Part shown: positions 9,411 to 19,500 of the stretch, one piece after another
Layout: every line of letters starts with the position of its first letter
How positions within the stretch are numbered: position 1 is the stretch's first letter
Assembly (NCBI GenBank): GCA_003427395.1
Contig: BFEA01000835.1
Span: 142,041-165,787 of the forward strand
Direction of reading: 5' to 3'
Source: Chara braunii
Lineage: Eukaryota; Streptophyta; Charophyceae; Charales; Characeae
DNA: 23,747 bases
Position numbers and translations under genes: made by a program
Notes under the pieces: model-generated
The model's database searches: none
Seen by the model: only the letters and a program-made list of their open reading frames with translations
What the model was told of the DNA's origin: nothing

Positions 9411-9589
9411 TCATAAGCTAACCATCCACTGGTGTGATCAGGTTGTATTATTATTTTCTGTGCTCATCAATATAAGATCTTCATAGCTACTTTTGTCCCA
9501 TTGTTCCTCTTTCATTCATTTTTCAATCTTTCCCATTTCCCCTTCCTAAGCTTAAACCACTACCGCCCGCACCGGAAAATGCATTCTGA

Positions 9590-9910
9590 AATAGGCGTGG
9601 AGCCGAGGTGGCGAATGGGTAATCATTGCCCATACCGGACCAAACCCAACTGCAACCGGCAGGTTATGGGCACGAACGGGTACCCTTCCAAAGGGGGGCA
9701 CCAGTATGGGCAGGCATAAATTTTATTGTGGATTTCAGGGCAGGCACAGTTGCACTGCATGGCGATCACAGGCAGGCATGGGCAGGTACTGGCGGTTAAA
9801 AGGGAAAAACCGCAGATATGGGCGGCCAAGAAACAAAAACGCACGGGTACGGTCGTTCTAGAGTGGTAACAAAAAGAATCAGATGGGTATGGGCCCGTAA
9901 GCAATTCTGC
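9590..9910 (+). repeat. Degenerate GGGCAGG / GGGTA-type minisatellite
   Basis: Short irregular units (ATGGGCAGGCATGGGCAGG, GGGTACGG and similar) recur, again with G on the plus strand. The 180-codon minus frame covering 9623-10165 is a by-product of this low-complexity sequence and shows no family features. Confidence 0.55.
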
Positions 9911-10191
9911 CGGGTAACCGTACGTAATATCCACATCCCCTCCCCTTCCCCTTGCTTCTCTTCTTCCCAGGAAATATGCAGACCGGTGAAGCTGTTTTTT
10001 CTTAGGCGCAATTTCTTTTCCTGGCGCGAACGGCGAGAAAAATATTTCGAGAAATAGCCTCCCGACTTTGAAATTGGAAGGCTCGAGCCTCGCCTCAGGG
10101 AGTTCCCCCCTGGAAATTGGCAGCCCGTCATGGTTGTACCCGCCGCCGTTCTGTGTGCATGCCACTGCATGACCATCATCCGCCCGTTGTG
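9911..10191. other. Moderately GC-rich sequence, no recognised gene
   Basis: Unique-looking sequence with no supported frame. It ends directly at an embedded adapter, so its right-hand neighbour in the genome is unknown. Confidence 0.4.
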
Positions 10192-10229
10192 CTGTCTCTT
10201 ATACACATCTAGATGTGTATAAGAGACAG
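10192..10229. other. Second Nextera mate-pair junction adapter (contaminant)
   Basis: This has the same 38-bp double mosaic-end sequence as at 4592-4629. Here the flanks are not duplicated. Left sequence is GC-rich and, from about 10260, right sequence is AT-rich, as expected if two loci several kb apart were joined by one mate-pair fragment. Minus-strand frames reading MYKRQ at their start arise from the adapter. Confidence 0.98.
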
Positions 10230-10529
10230 ACCCAGGACCGGGCGGCTCGGTTGGTGGCCCATAAGTTTATTAAAAACAAAATCATGAGTGAACAATAAAT
10301 ATAAAATTTTGATAAATATTTTTTGATTGATTTAAAATTATTACTTAGTCAAACTCCCAATAATTTTTTGATGTGATAAATGAGTATAATAAATAAAATG
10401 ACTAAAGTAGGCAAAGAATCGTCAAATCTTATATCTTCGCAAAAATTTGAAAGAACTATAAAACGTTTTCTTCGTTTAGCCGTCAATGCCTTAAAACCTC
10501 CCCATCCTCATGCGTGTTGCCTAATATAA

Positions 10530-11290
10530 AAAAAATATTTGATTTGGGATAAACCTTTACTGATCACTAATTCATTTTGCCATGTAAGTTACAACCCCAA
10601 CGTTAATTAACAAGGGTTCAAAGCATACCAAGGTTTATTTAAGATTGACATGTTTAGTATAAAAACAACTCTTTGTTAACACGAAAGTTTATTCATTTTG
10701 TTGGAGTATGATTGAGAAGGGTAACAAGGATTTAAGGTTGAAAAATTGTCACCCCCCCATAAGTAAGATGAGGATCATGTAGTATAAGAAACTTGAAAAG
10801 GTTCAAAGTTCGATAGATGTTGCAACCCATATATATATAGCGAAACCTCTTGTATGACCAAGTTACATATTGATTCCTTACGCAGCCTTCGACTTGACAA
10901 TCATAAAAGGTTAAACATATAAATAAATAAATAGTAATATATGTCATGTAAGCCTTTTCAAAAACTTCAGAGAATAATTAATTGATTTTATCGTTAAAAT
11001 TCTTTGAACCTCATTTTTCTGCTTCTAATTTTTACCCGACCACAAAAAGTATGATTCATGTGGGAATAAACCTCTACTGATTGTCCACCGATTTTTCTTA
11101 TATAACCAACATAATCACAACGCATGATAAAGTTAAGTGTTAGTGGTTTATTCATAAAATAACAAATTGTCATCACAAAGGTATTCACTACAAATATAAA
11201 ATTATTTTTCTATTAAAACGAAAATCGATGACTCTTGTAGGATGAAGAAGAGTCACAAAGATTAAAGGTGGAACAATGACGAACCTTGCG
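10530..11290 (+). repeat. Diverged tandem repeat, unit roughly 516-535 bp
   Basis: Matching landmarks recur in order: GGGATAAACCTTTACTGAT (about 10546) with GGGAATAAACCTCTACTGAT (about 11062), and AACAAGGATTTAAGGTTGAA (about 10723) with CACAAAGATTAAAGGTGGAA (about 11254). The rest is strongly diverged and AT-rich. No gene recognised in this block. Confidence 0.45.
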
Positions 11291-11311
11291 GCCCCCACCA
11301 AAAACTATTTC

Positions 11312-11660
11312 GGGACCTAAAAATAATTATTTTTTTCTGATTTTTTTTTCTGTGAGCTCTCTATGACATGAGGTACCTGCCCGTAAATTTTCGAGTCATT
11401 TAGCAAATCCAAATAAGAATTAAAAATCGCCAAAGATGGCGGTGTCAAAACGTGCTCGCCCACGTATTTTTTCACTTTTAACTTTTTGTTTTCACTTTAG
11501 TTTGGGGTCTAAACAATTTTATTATTTTTTGAAAATTTTTTAGTGGGTTTTGTATTATGTAAAGTACACATTTGTAAATTTTCTCCAAACAAAAATCGCC
11601 AAAGATGGCGGTGTCAAAAACATGCTCGCGCACTCACTAATTTTTTTTTAATTTTTTTTT
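11312..11660 (+). repeat. Two-unit repeat of about 170-185 bp containing a GCC/GGC hairpin
   Basis: ATCGCCAAAGATGGCGGTG and then TCAAAA and TGCTCGC occur at 11426-11460 and again at about 11594-11630. The preceding sequence (GGGACCTAAA... and GGGGTCTAAA..., then GTAAATTTTC) is also shared, so the whole unit is tandemly repeated. The inner CGCCAAAGATGGCG can form a small hairpin. Confidence 0.75.
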
Positions 11661-11689
11661 AGTATTTATTTTCCGTATTTTATTTTTAT

Positions 11690-11756
11690 TTCAAATTTGG
11701 TAAGGAATTCGGATGTAATGCTCAGACAAATCTTGTTTAGTTTTTTTTTTTTTTCT
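11690..11756 (+). mobile_element. Dispersed repeat family, partial copy 3
   Basis: GGTAAGGAATTCGGATGTAA and what follows up to the T run corresponds to the middle of the copy at 2148-2595 (GGTGAGGAATTTTGATGTAA), in the same orientation. The copy is cut by the assembly gap. Confidence 0.55.
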
Positions 11757-11811
11757 NNNNNNNNNNNNNNNNNNNNNNNNNNNNNNNNNNNNNNNNNNNN
11801 NNNNNNNNNNN
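11757..11811. other. Assembly gap (55 N)
   Basis: Run of N between a poly-T and a (GA)n tract. Frames reading through it are artefacts. Confidence 1.

Positions 11812-11863
<52 letters not shown>
11812..11863 (+). repeat. (GA)n microsatellite
   Basis: About 26 uninterrupted GA units immediately right of the gap. True length is unknown because the gap abuts it. Confidence 0.97.
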
Positions 11864-11865
<2 letters not shown>

Positions 11866-11957
11866 AGGTAAGTCTCCAACCCCGTGGCTCCAAGCCCGTG
11901 GCTGGCCTTACGCTACTTCCATCGATAGGATGAGTAAAATCGAATGAATCTTCCTCG

Positions 11958-12370
11958 GAGGGCAGTTCGAGGGGATAGGGGGCGGCTAGGGGCGGTCGGC
12001 GATGGTTAGGGGCGATAAGGGACGGTTTGGGGCGGTTGGGGACAGCTAGGGGCGGTTAGGGGCGGTTGGGGACCATTAGCGGCGGTTATGGGAGGATGGG
12101 TCACAAATGCAGATGGTTAGGGGCAGCAGTTAGGGGCGGCTGGGGACAGCTAGGGGCAGTTAGGGGAGGGTGGGTCACAAGTGCGGATGGTTAGGAGTGG
12201 GTACATACAATTGTGGGTGGCTACGGGTGGGTAGGGGTGAAAAAAGCAATTGGTTGTGTACGGGTACAGGTGGTTAACAAAAGGTTTCGGTGTAGGTGGC
12301 CATGGGTAGTTTTGAAACAGAAATGGGCAGTTATGGGCAGTTACAGTCTGAAGGGGTTCAGGTAGGGCAG
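11958..12370 (+). repeat. G-rich minisatellite, ~10-bp unit GGGGCGGTTA
   Basis: Variants of TAGGGGCGGT are repeated about 20 times to roughly 12180, then grade into looser GGGTGGGTA and GGCAGTTATGGGCAGTTA units up to 12370. The plus strand has regularly spaced G runs, so G-quadruplex formation is possible. No supported gene in it. Confidence 0.85.
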
Positions 12371-12589
12371 GTACATTGGCTCGCCAATTCATTGTATCGC
12401 TCTTATTTGGATGGAATCTTGGTGCATTTGAGCTCTCTGCTGTGTACATGACTATCTGGACTTCTGCGCGATTTTGCGACTTGGTTTTCTGTTTATCGCT
12501 CTCGCTCATATTCCTTGCACAAACAGGGAGGTCCAGATCGCAAATTTGCATGCCCGCCTGACAGGGGCATATCACACATTTTTAAATTT

Positions 12590-12822
12590 TAATATCCTCT
12601 GCTTTATGTGGGCATAGTGTACTAACTTTTAACATAAAGATAAACCAGTACTTCCCAGAAATTGCGGCCTGCATGACGTGCCAAGATGAACAGACCTGTG
12701 GCGCAGGAATAAACGAATTCAACTGGAAACATTGGGGCACTGCACAACGACTGGCAGCACGCAAGCCAATACTTCCGGAAGTACTGGTGGTTTAATAAAT
12801 TAATATCCTCTCATTTATGTGG
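12590..12822 (+). repeat. 22-bp direct repeats bracketing an inverted-repeat element
   Basis: TAATATCCTCTGCTTTATGT-GG (12590-12611) and TAATATCCTCTCATTTATGT-GG (12801-12822) differ at two positions and enclose the element at 12641-12795. Confidence 0.8.
12641..12795. mobile_element. Inverted-repeat element (MITE-like), ACCACCAGTAC family
   Basis: Left end TAAACCAGTACTTCC, right end GGAAGTACTGGTGGTTTAA. The inner sequence shows weaker inverted similarity (GGCCTGCATGACGTGCC against the complement of the GGCAGCACGCAAGCC part). Length about 155 bp, no coding capacity. The left end has lost three bases of the consensus. Confidence 0.6.
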
Positions 12823-12890
12823 ATTTGATTATATCATTACACTGTATTACTGATCTTTTGTAACAAAAAATTCTCCCGACATGAGAATCC

Positions 12891-12970
12891 ACTAACCCAA
12901 TTTACGGCACACTAACCCAATTTACGGCACACTAACCCAATTTACGACACACTAACCCAATTTTCGGCAC
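12891..12970 (+). repeat. Four tandem 20-bp units
   Basis: ACTAACCCAATTTACGGCAC is repeated four times head to tail at exact 20-bp spacing, with one change in unit 3 and one in unit 4. No spacers, so it is not a CRISPR array. Confidence 0.97.
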
Positions 12971-13117
12971 AAGCGAGGCTCCAAGCTCTGGTAGGGGCGG
13001 GGAAATAGAATGAGACGGTGATATCATTTTTGCCTGAAAACAGAAGTGGCAGAAATAGATTGAAGGCTTCCAGATGGAATGCTCCGAGTAGCTTTGAGTC
13101 TCATCTTTCTGTCGCCG

Positions 13118-13142
13118 GATTTTTTTTTTTTTTTTTTTTTTT
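13118..13142. repeat. Poly-T tract
   Basis: About 24 consecutive T residues. It could be the complement of an old retroposon tail, but no element body was recognised to its left. Confidence 0.85.
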
Positions 13143-13353
13143 CGTTTTGCGTTTTTTTATCTCACGTTGACCAGTGAAGTGTGCGCTCTGCAAGGGCCTT
13201 AGATCAATTTCTGACAAGTTGCTTATAGAGTTTAGATGGTTGCACTTAATCAACTACACTAGAGTGGATGGAATAAAGTCCTCAGGCCTTTAAAAGACCT
13301 TTGAAGAACTTCCAGCCATTCACACTAGGAATTAATAGCTTATTTATTTATGG

Positions 13354-13497
13354 ACGTAATTGTGATCAGATGCATCCATGTCCGCGCATAAATGCGGTCG
13401 GATGCATTTAAGATACAGCTAGTGTGCGTAATTGTGGTCAGATGCATCCACGTCCGGCCATAAATATGGCCGGATACATTTGAGATACAGCTAATGT
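13354..13497 (+). repeat. 72-bp tandem duplication with internal palindromes
   Basis: The unit GCGTAATTGTGRTCAGATGC and onward to GATACAGCTARTGTGC occurs twice at 72-bp spacing. Each unit contains a GATGCATCC / GGATGCATT type inverted repeat around a CCGCGCATAAATGCGG or CCGGCCATAAATATGGCCGG core, so each can fold back. Confidence 0.9.
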
Positions 13498-13712
13498 GCA
13501 TGCGCCCTATGAGTGGGATGAGTTTCCCCTGAAAACAGGGGCGAGGTCCCATTAGAAGTCGGATAGGAGTGTGGCCGATCCAGTGCGACACTGATAGGCA
13601 GCGGCCAGACAGGTTTATTACGAATTTCTGGGCTGAGAAAACAGGAGAAATGCCAAAAAAAAGAAAAGAAAGAGAGACCTCCCACCGGAAATCACGGCAG
13701 AGTGCTTCACAG

Positions 13713-13738
13713 CCATCAGATCACAAATGATCTGATGG
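13713..13738. repeat. Perfect 11-bp inverted repeat
   Basis: CCATCAGATCA (13713-13723), a CAAA loop, then TGATCTGATGG (13728-13738). There is no T run, so it is not a terminator-like site. Confidence 0.9.
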
Positions 13739-13739
13739 T

Positions 13740-14310
13740 GGTGGTTGCAACAACAGTGAACAAAGCAACCGCCACATTTTCTGGAATAAAATCGACTTCT
13801 GTCAGCACTGATCCTGACACCCTCCATATACTCCGTGATTGAAGGAGGGCTCCACCCAATGAGATAATTGCACAACAGCAAGTAAAATACTGAAATATCT
13901 TCTATCCAGTGGGCCTAAGGGCAACCCCACCCTCCTTGGTGTTGGCCCCACCCCCAACTGATTGAAAAGATTCTGGCGGAAATCTTTCTTTGCAAGGGCA
14001 TGCCCAGTGTTAAGGAGAGGAGAAGGGGAACGAAGATGTCCTTACTTTTTCGGGTAATACATGTAAGATACTGACCGTGGGATCACGAGTAGTGCACGGC
14101 AGGATTTGGGTCACTCAATTGCCCCACAAAGTCGTTTCTATCCTATCCCGTTGCTAGTGGGACCTCACCCCAGGAGAAGAAGATAGTTATCAGCAATGAA
14201 AAGAAAGTTAAAAAAGTGTGTTTACTTTACTCCAACCAGCACATTCTCAATCAATATCTTGTTCTTTTTTAGTTTATTAAATACAATAGAGAATGTAATA
14301 AGATTCACTG
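13740..14310. other. Unique-looking sequence, no recognised gene
   Basis: No frame with family features on either strand. Contains the low-complexity phrases CCCCACCCTCCTTGG and CCCCACCCCCAACTG near 13926-13960. Confidence 0.4.
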
Positions 14311-14317
14311 CGAATGT

Positions 14318-14605
14318 GTTCCGCATGAACGTACCGCGCGCGAACGTGTTCGGCCGAACATTTTTCTTCTTTCATAATTGTTTTTTTTTTCGATTTTTGA
14401 TCTTTAACTCACGTTAGGCTAAGGATTTGAACATGGCTCCAAGGCAAAAGTTGCTTGCATTGGTGTTTCACATAACATACATTTTTTTCAGATTTTTCTG
14501 AGATATATTATTGTTACTATTTTTTTTCTTATGTTCGCGTTGGGAGGGCTTTGGGCGCTCGTTCGCGTTCCGGACGAACATGTTCGTGTTCGCCCGAGAA
14601 GGCAA
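14318..14605. repeat. Two clusters of CGAACATGTTCG-like palindromic motifs
   Basis: GTTCCGCATGAACG, GCGCGCGAACGTGTTCGG and CCGAACA occur at 14318-14360. GTTCGCGTT, GCTCGTTCGCGTTCCGG and ACGAACATGTTCGTGTTCGC occur at 14533-14602. T-rich sequence lies between them. The clusters are partly inverted relative to each other, so they could be the ends of a short element. Confidence 0.4.
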
Positions 14606-15360
14606 ACACAATCCTACGCAGCTTTTCAGTGTAACACAACCTTCAACACTTAAAAGTGGAGTCTTTTCAGGGAATGACATCTCAATTTCCCCATTTATAC
14701 CTCAAAATATTCAAAATCGTGTATCTCAAAACAATATATCGTCAAACAGAGCTGCCCGGTAAGCCGTAGGCAGATAGGGACAAGACGGAAAAGAGGACAA
14801 CAAACGAGGGGCTGTGACAGAAACTGTTTATATATAGGAACTCAAAAGAAGTCAAGGAGAATGGTAAAAAAGAAGAAAGGAAGGAAAACCAGAAAGCAGG
14901 CACTTCAGATAGGTAAAGAAGAGGTTCCCCCTCTACCATTTTCAGAAGTCCTGTCCTGTGTGGAGCATTCATTTCTTGCTGCACTCAGTGCACTGCACAA
15001 ATACAAGGGCTCCTGGGATTACAAGGGAAGGTTTCCATCCACCCAGCCAATCTCGTTGTCACTCCATGCACATCTTCCCTTGCAGCCTACACGTCTCCTG
15101 CTATACGTGTCACCTTCATTCTTTTCTCTTCTTTCCCCCCCAACCCAACCTGTCCATCTTCTGTTATCAGCATAATAATGTTCAGACATGAGCCGTACAC
15201 GTACCAAATTGCATTGAAGAGCAGTTGCTATCCTTCACAGCAGCTGGCTCTGAGCTCACCTCCACTTTTACCTTCTAGCCACCCCACCCCGATGTGCTCG
15301 AGGCCGCCTTGCAGGACCGCCACCTTTTATCCTCTCCAAGTAGTACAAGGAGGATGCATG
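14606..15360. other. No recognised gene; short open frames only
   Basis: A TATATATA motif (14827-14834) lies about 27 bp before an ATG at 14861 that opens a 104-codon plus frame beginning MVKKKKGRKTRKQALQIGK. The rest of that frame is Ser/Leu/Pro/His-rich and does not resemble a known protein. I do not call it a gene. Confidence 0.3.
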
Positions 15361-15470
15361 GATTCCTCCCCGCGGGACCACCACAGACTGCTACGGTGCC
15401 GTGCTTCGTCAGGGCCGGCAGATTCCTCCCTGCGGGACCACCACAGACTGCTACGGTGTAGTGGTGGTCC
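15361..15470 (+). repeat. 60-bp direct duplication with flanking inverted repeat
   Basis: The 38-bp stretch from GATTCCTCCC to CTACGGTG is at 15361-15398 and again at 15421-15458 with one difference. GGACCACCAC (15435-15444) is followed by its inverted copy GTGGTGGTCC (15461-15470), giving a 10-bp stem. Confidence 0.92.
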
Positions 15471-16089
15471 AACCTTCGTGTAGTAGACCATCGGCCAATG
15501 GACACAGAAGGTCCTCGATTGCATGTTCTGTTTCCCAAACCCTTCCTGCAAAAAAGAATTTCTAAAAATAGAAGGGCACAGGAAGAAGAAGGGGGCTGGT
15601 TCCACAAACCCCTTGCACATTGTCTTCTTCAATTCATTATTACACGACTAACGCCGACAAAGAGTTGCCCTCATTACCATTCGCAGCCCCTCTCCGTCTG
15701 CTGAACTCGATAGTAGGCCGTGTATGCGATGACCCCCCTTGACTCCGACCACAAGGGAAAAACAGCGGGAAGACCAGCAGGCTTGCTGATGATACTCCAG
15801 CTCTCCTTCAACGAATGGATGGATGGGCCTGAAAGTTTTCTGCCTTGTCGGGTTTGCCTAGGCTGGCTGTCAAGAAGACAAAGCCACAGCAATTCTGGTT
15901 GCAAAATTTTGTCACGCGACATCTCTTGCACGTGCGCGTGTGTTTGTGTGTGTCCGTGAGCGGGCTGGGAAATTCTTTTGAGAAGATCCGACGAGCAACG
16001 AGGGGCACTACTACTCGTTGCTATCCCATCGAAAAACAAGGGTGAAACAGACCTGAGACTTACTTCTTGCTGCCGAGTCCTCCGTCGCA

Positions 16090-16200
16090 GCAGAAAATTG
16101 CTGGAGAAAAGACAATCATCACATGCAGAAAACATCTCACCGCGCCCTCTTGCCGCAGAAATTGCTGGGGGAAAGACTCAGAATAGCACATGCAGAAAAG
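16090..16200 (+). repeat. 65-bp direct duplication
   Basis: GCAGAAAATTGCTGGAGAAA through CACATGCAGAAAA at 16090-16135 is repeated with changes at 16155-16200. It lies about 280 bp beyond the stop codon of the TraB gene and could be in its 3' flank. Confidence 0.8.
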
Positions 16201-16481
16201 ATATGACTGCGGAACAGGGTGTGGCCTTCGATGATTGATTGTTGAAGAGATGGATGTCCAGCATCCACCAAGATATTGCTTGCTTTTAAGATGCGTAATG
16301 TCACGCCCTCAATACCATAGACTATTTTTTCCATTGCCCTGCTGCTCCAAGCACACAAGCCAATGGACATCGATCGACCATACCAGATAACACGAAACAA
16401 AAATGCCAGCACTCTTCCCAAGAGTTCTCTCTTGCTTTGATATCGCACCAACGCCGGTGAATGGCCTTGCTCTAGATAACA

Positions 16482-16561
16482 TCACGTTGACCCGCGAAGA
16501 TACTTTGAGCCCATGTACACTGCAGCCCCACCGATGGCCACACTCAGGACCATCAGGCCGA
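16482..16561 (-). other. TraB gene last coding exon (C-terminal membrane anchor)
   Basis: 80 bp. The acceptor TTTTTCATCAG precedes TCGGCCTG. It completes a Val codon from the previous exon and encodes GLMVLSVAIGGAAVYMGSKY, then LRGST and TGA at 16484-16482. The hydrophobic helix followed by a Lys/Arg-containing tail is typical of a tail anchor. No clear AATAAA was found just downstream on the minus strand. Confidence 0.78.
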
Positions 16562-19500
16562 CTGATGAAAAACACAACCATGAAGACTTGGGCTTCTCAA
16601 GTGGAACTGTCATCAGTGACTGAATCTGCAGTCCATCACGAGATCAGACAAAAACAGTCATTGTTCAGGGCAAACATGATCTTGCGATGCAGCTACAAGG
16701 CTTCCGCCAACGAGGCAATGAGTGCAAGGGAGAAGGAGGGAGGGGAGGGAGGGGGAACGGGGGGGGGGGAGACTTTCCAGTGAATGAGAACGATGTTACC
16801 TTATCAGATGTCCGAGAGTATATATGGGATAACCGTTCGTTTGAGGGTTGTGTGCATGACTCGTACACATCTCATATATACTTTCTGCACTTTCTGAGGC
16901 TGTGAACGACATCGCAACTTTCCACACCCCCCCACAGATGCTGCTCAAATTAGGTAGAGACTCCAGACGGGGGGGTCTCAATGAAATTCTCAAACATCAT
17001 GGATTTTACAGGCCCGTCGTCCAAACTTGCGGAAGAACCTTCGCCGTCGATAATGGTATATGAATTCCAGCATCAATTTCCGATTTAACTTTGTCAGAAA
17101 CAAACGCGATGCCATTCGCGGTTGATTTGCGTGGAACATGTTGAAGGAGAACTGCCGTTGTCGGCAGCAAATCCGCTGTCTCCTTCACCGCTCCTACTTT
17201 CAGTCCTTGGCTATCCGATTGGCTTGAAGCTGTCAGGATCACTGCGACACCCAGATGTTTCCACCGCTGGTCGTGGCGGCTGTGGCCTAGGTGTACAGTG
17301 ACTGTCGGTGCTATCTACTAAAGCATGTGGCACGAATGACTGTGGATGGTAAGAAACAGGGAGTAGGGAACATTGCAAAACCAAAACCGGTTGAGGACGG
17401 CTGGGAGATGAGAGCTGACGGCAGAATTGACGGTGAACAATGATGGAAGGTGCCGAGAGGTAGATGGTTTTATGACTGCACGTCTTGCTCGGAGGCTCGA
17501 GACTTTGGCAATTGAGGTGACACCACAGAGAAGATGCTCAACTCCATGCCACAAGTCCTCTCCACATGGGATGCCACCTCGATCGTTGTGCCCTGGAAAT
17601 GTGTTACCCGCCATCTTCAATATTTATGCAGGGTTCATTGCGCAACGGACGGTCGCCAATAGTGATTCGAGTATAATCGGCGCCTTCACTGCCCGCTGCA
17701 GGGTTGATCGGGCTCACAACGGGCTATATGGAGTAGTGATTTAGCTGGGGACAGCTAGNCCCGCTGCAGGGTTGATCGGGCTCACAACGGGCTATATGGA
17801 GTAGTGATTTAGCTGGGGACAGCTAGAATTGCTGTGTGATGCATCGTGGTGACCTGTGAACGGCCTTCCTCTGCTTATTTGAAGTTATTTCATATGCGTC
17901 GTGCCTATGGCCCATATCACCAGTGCTCTCACTGCCTCTGCTTTACTATGACTGGTAGGTTTTAATCCACCAGTTCACAAAAAAAAAAAAAAAAAAAAAA
18001 AAAGTTCACACAAACCTACGTAGCGTTCTTACTGGTCCATGTGGTAAGAGCACTTGGCTTGGGGCCTGGGACTCGTACCAAAAAGGCGCAGGCCAGTTTG
18101 AAAAGACCCAGTTGCAGGTTCACCCGCCTTGGAAGGCAGCTTCATCAACTTAGGCTCGTGTCAACTGGTCGTTTATTGAACTCTAATCACAATCAAACTT
18201 CTGAAATGATTTAAGGGTTCCTTGATAAGATTACTAACCCCAGTCTTGTTCTTGTCTGTCCTAGCGTTGATTGGCGTCGTTCATGATGCAGCAGAATGCT
18301 ATCGCCTTCCCTGAGTCAGTGTGTGGTTTGGTCTCTGGGATTCAGTGGCCCTGTCGTTGGGGCAGCTCACACTGCTTCTTTGCCAGCAGCAGGTGCTCAG
18401 TCTCTGGACGAGGCTGGCCACAGTTTAGGATTCTCTCCCCCCCCCCCCCCCCCNCCCCCCCCCCCCCCTCTCCCCTCCTCACCATGACTCAGAGCATACT
18501 GACACTAGCACTAACTTAAATGTATCTGAACGCATTTACCACCAGATCTGGAAGCATCTGGCCACACCTGCATCCACAAATCAGTAAAACAGTCCTAACG
18601 TGAGTATGTCCTCATTCAGATAACAGCCTTTGCTTGCTTCCATCTGCACAGCTTGCGAGTGTTGGTTTCTTTCAGTATTCAATATTTACGTGGTTTGATA
18701 ACTTTGATTCTATCGGCTTATTGGGAGCACTGAGATCTGCTACTGCCAAGCTTGCCAGCAGGACCATTACCTATTCTTTTCCATTCGTATTTCCCCACCC
18801 GTGCCGCCCGCCGTTGGAGGCCGAAAAGTTGCCTTATCAAGGGTAAGAGCACGAGGAAAAGAAGAGAGCCCAGGCCACGGAAAGAAAGCTCGCTAAAGAG
18901 AAGCACAGTGAGGCCCAGGCCCAAGAATTCAAAGGAGGTGTCAACATTTTTCTATCCGCAAATCGTGTAAGCAGCTTGTCCCAACTTTTTCACGTGCCCG
19001 TTCGCTTGCCGGGAAGAGCGATTTGACACATGAAGACACCGAAAACAAAAGATTAAAACAAAGGGAATTTTGAAACGGCTGAACTCCGGTCTAACAGTTA
19101 GACAGCGCTCACTGACACTACGGTGGGACTTTTCTGGACGTACGTGACCCCTTTTCCGGCCACATCCATGATGAAGTGGAAAAAGTCCTGGTCTGAGTAA
19201 TATGTCCTCGAGTGTCTTCTTTGCGGCTGCCTTGTGTTCAAAGATGCGCAAATCGAAACCCATGAATCGACAAATGAAGGCCACAAAGAGTCACCGAAAA
19301 AGAGAAAATCGGTCAAGCGTCTTCTCCGAGGCTGCTATGAACTTGTATTTGAACACCGGTGAACCAAAAAGACCACAGCTTCTTTTGACTCGGTTCTGAA
19401 CGTAGATGCTGTCAGATACATTCGTTGGGAGTCGTTATTGTGGCCAGATACGTCCAGGGAAGTGCTACTGTGAGTACGCTCGTTGGGAGTCGTGATTGCT

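Noticed and set aside
9623-10206. Minus-strand frames of 136 and 180 codons
   Set aside because: They read through a minisatellite; the 136-codon one starts inside the embedded adapter (MYKRQ). No family resemblance.
4592-10229. Tn5-like transposon bounded by two mosaic ends
   Set aside because: Both sites are the head-to-head 38-bp library junction adapter, with no transposase and no 9-bp target duplication.
11666-11933. Open frames spanning the N gap
   Set aside because: They are made of undefined residues and the GA microsatellite.
12891-12970. CRISPR-like array
   Set aside because: The 20-bp units are contiguous without spacers, and the genome is eukaryotic.
18041-18130. tRNA-derived SINE suggested by GTGGTAAGAGCAC and GCAGGTTCACCC
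   Set aside because: Box spacing is too long and the right part lies in a TraB exon whose frame and phases fit; the promoter-like boxes are coincidental.
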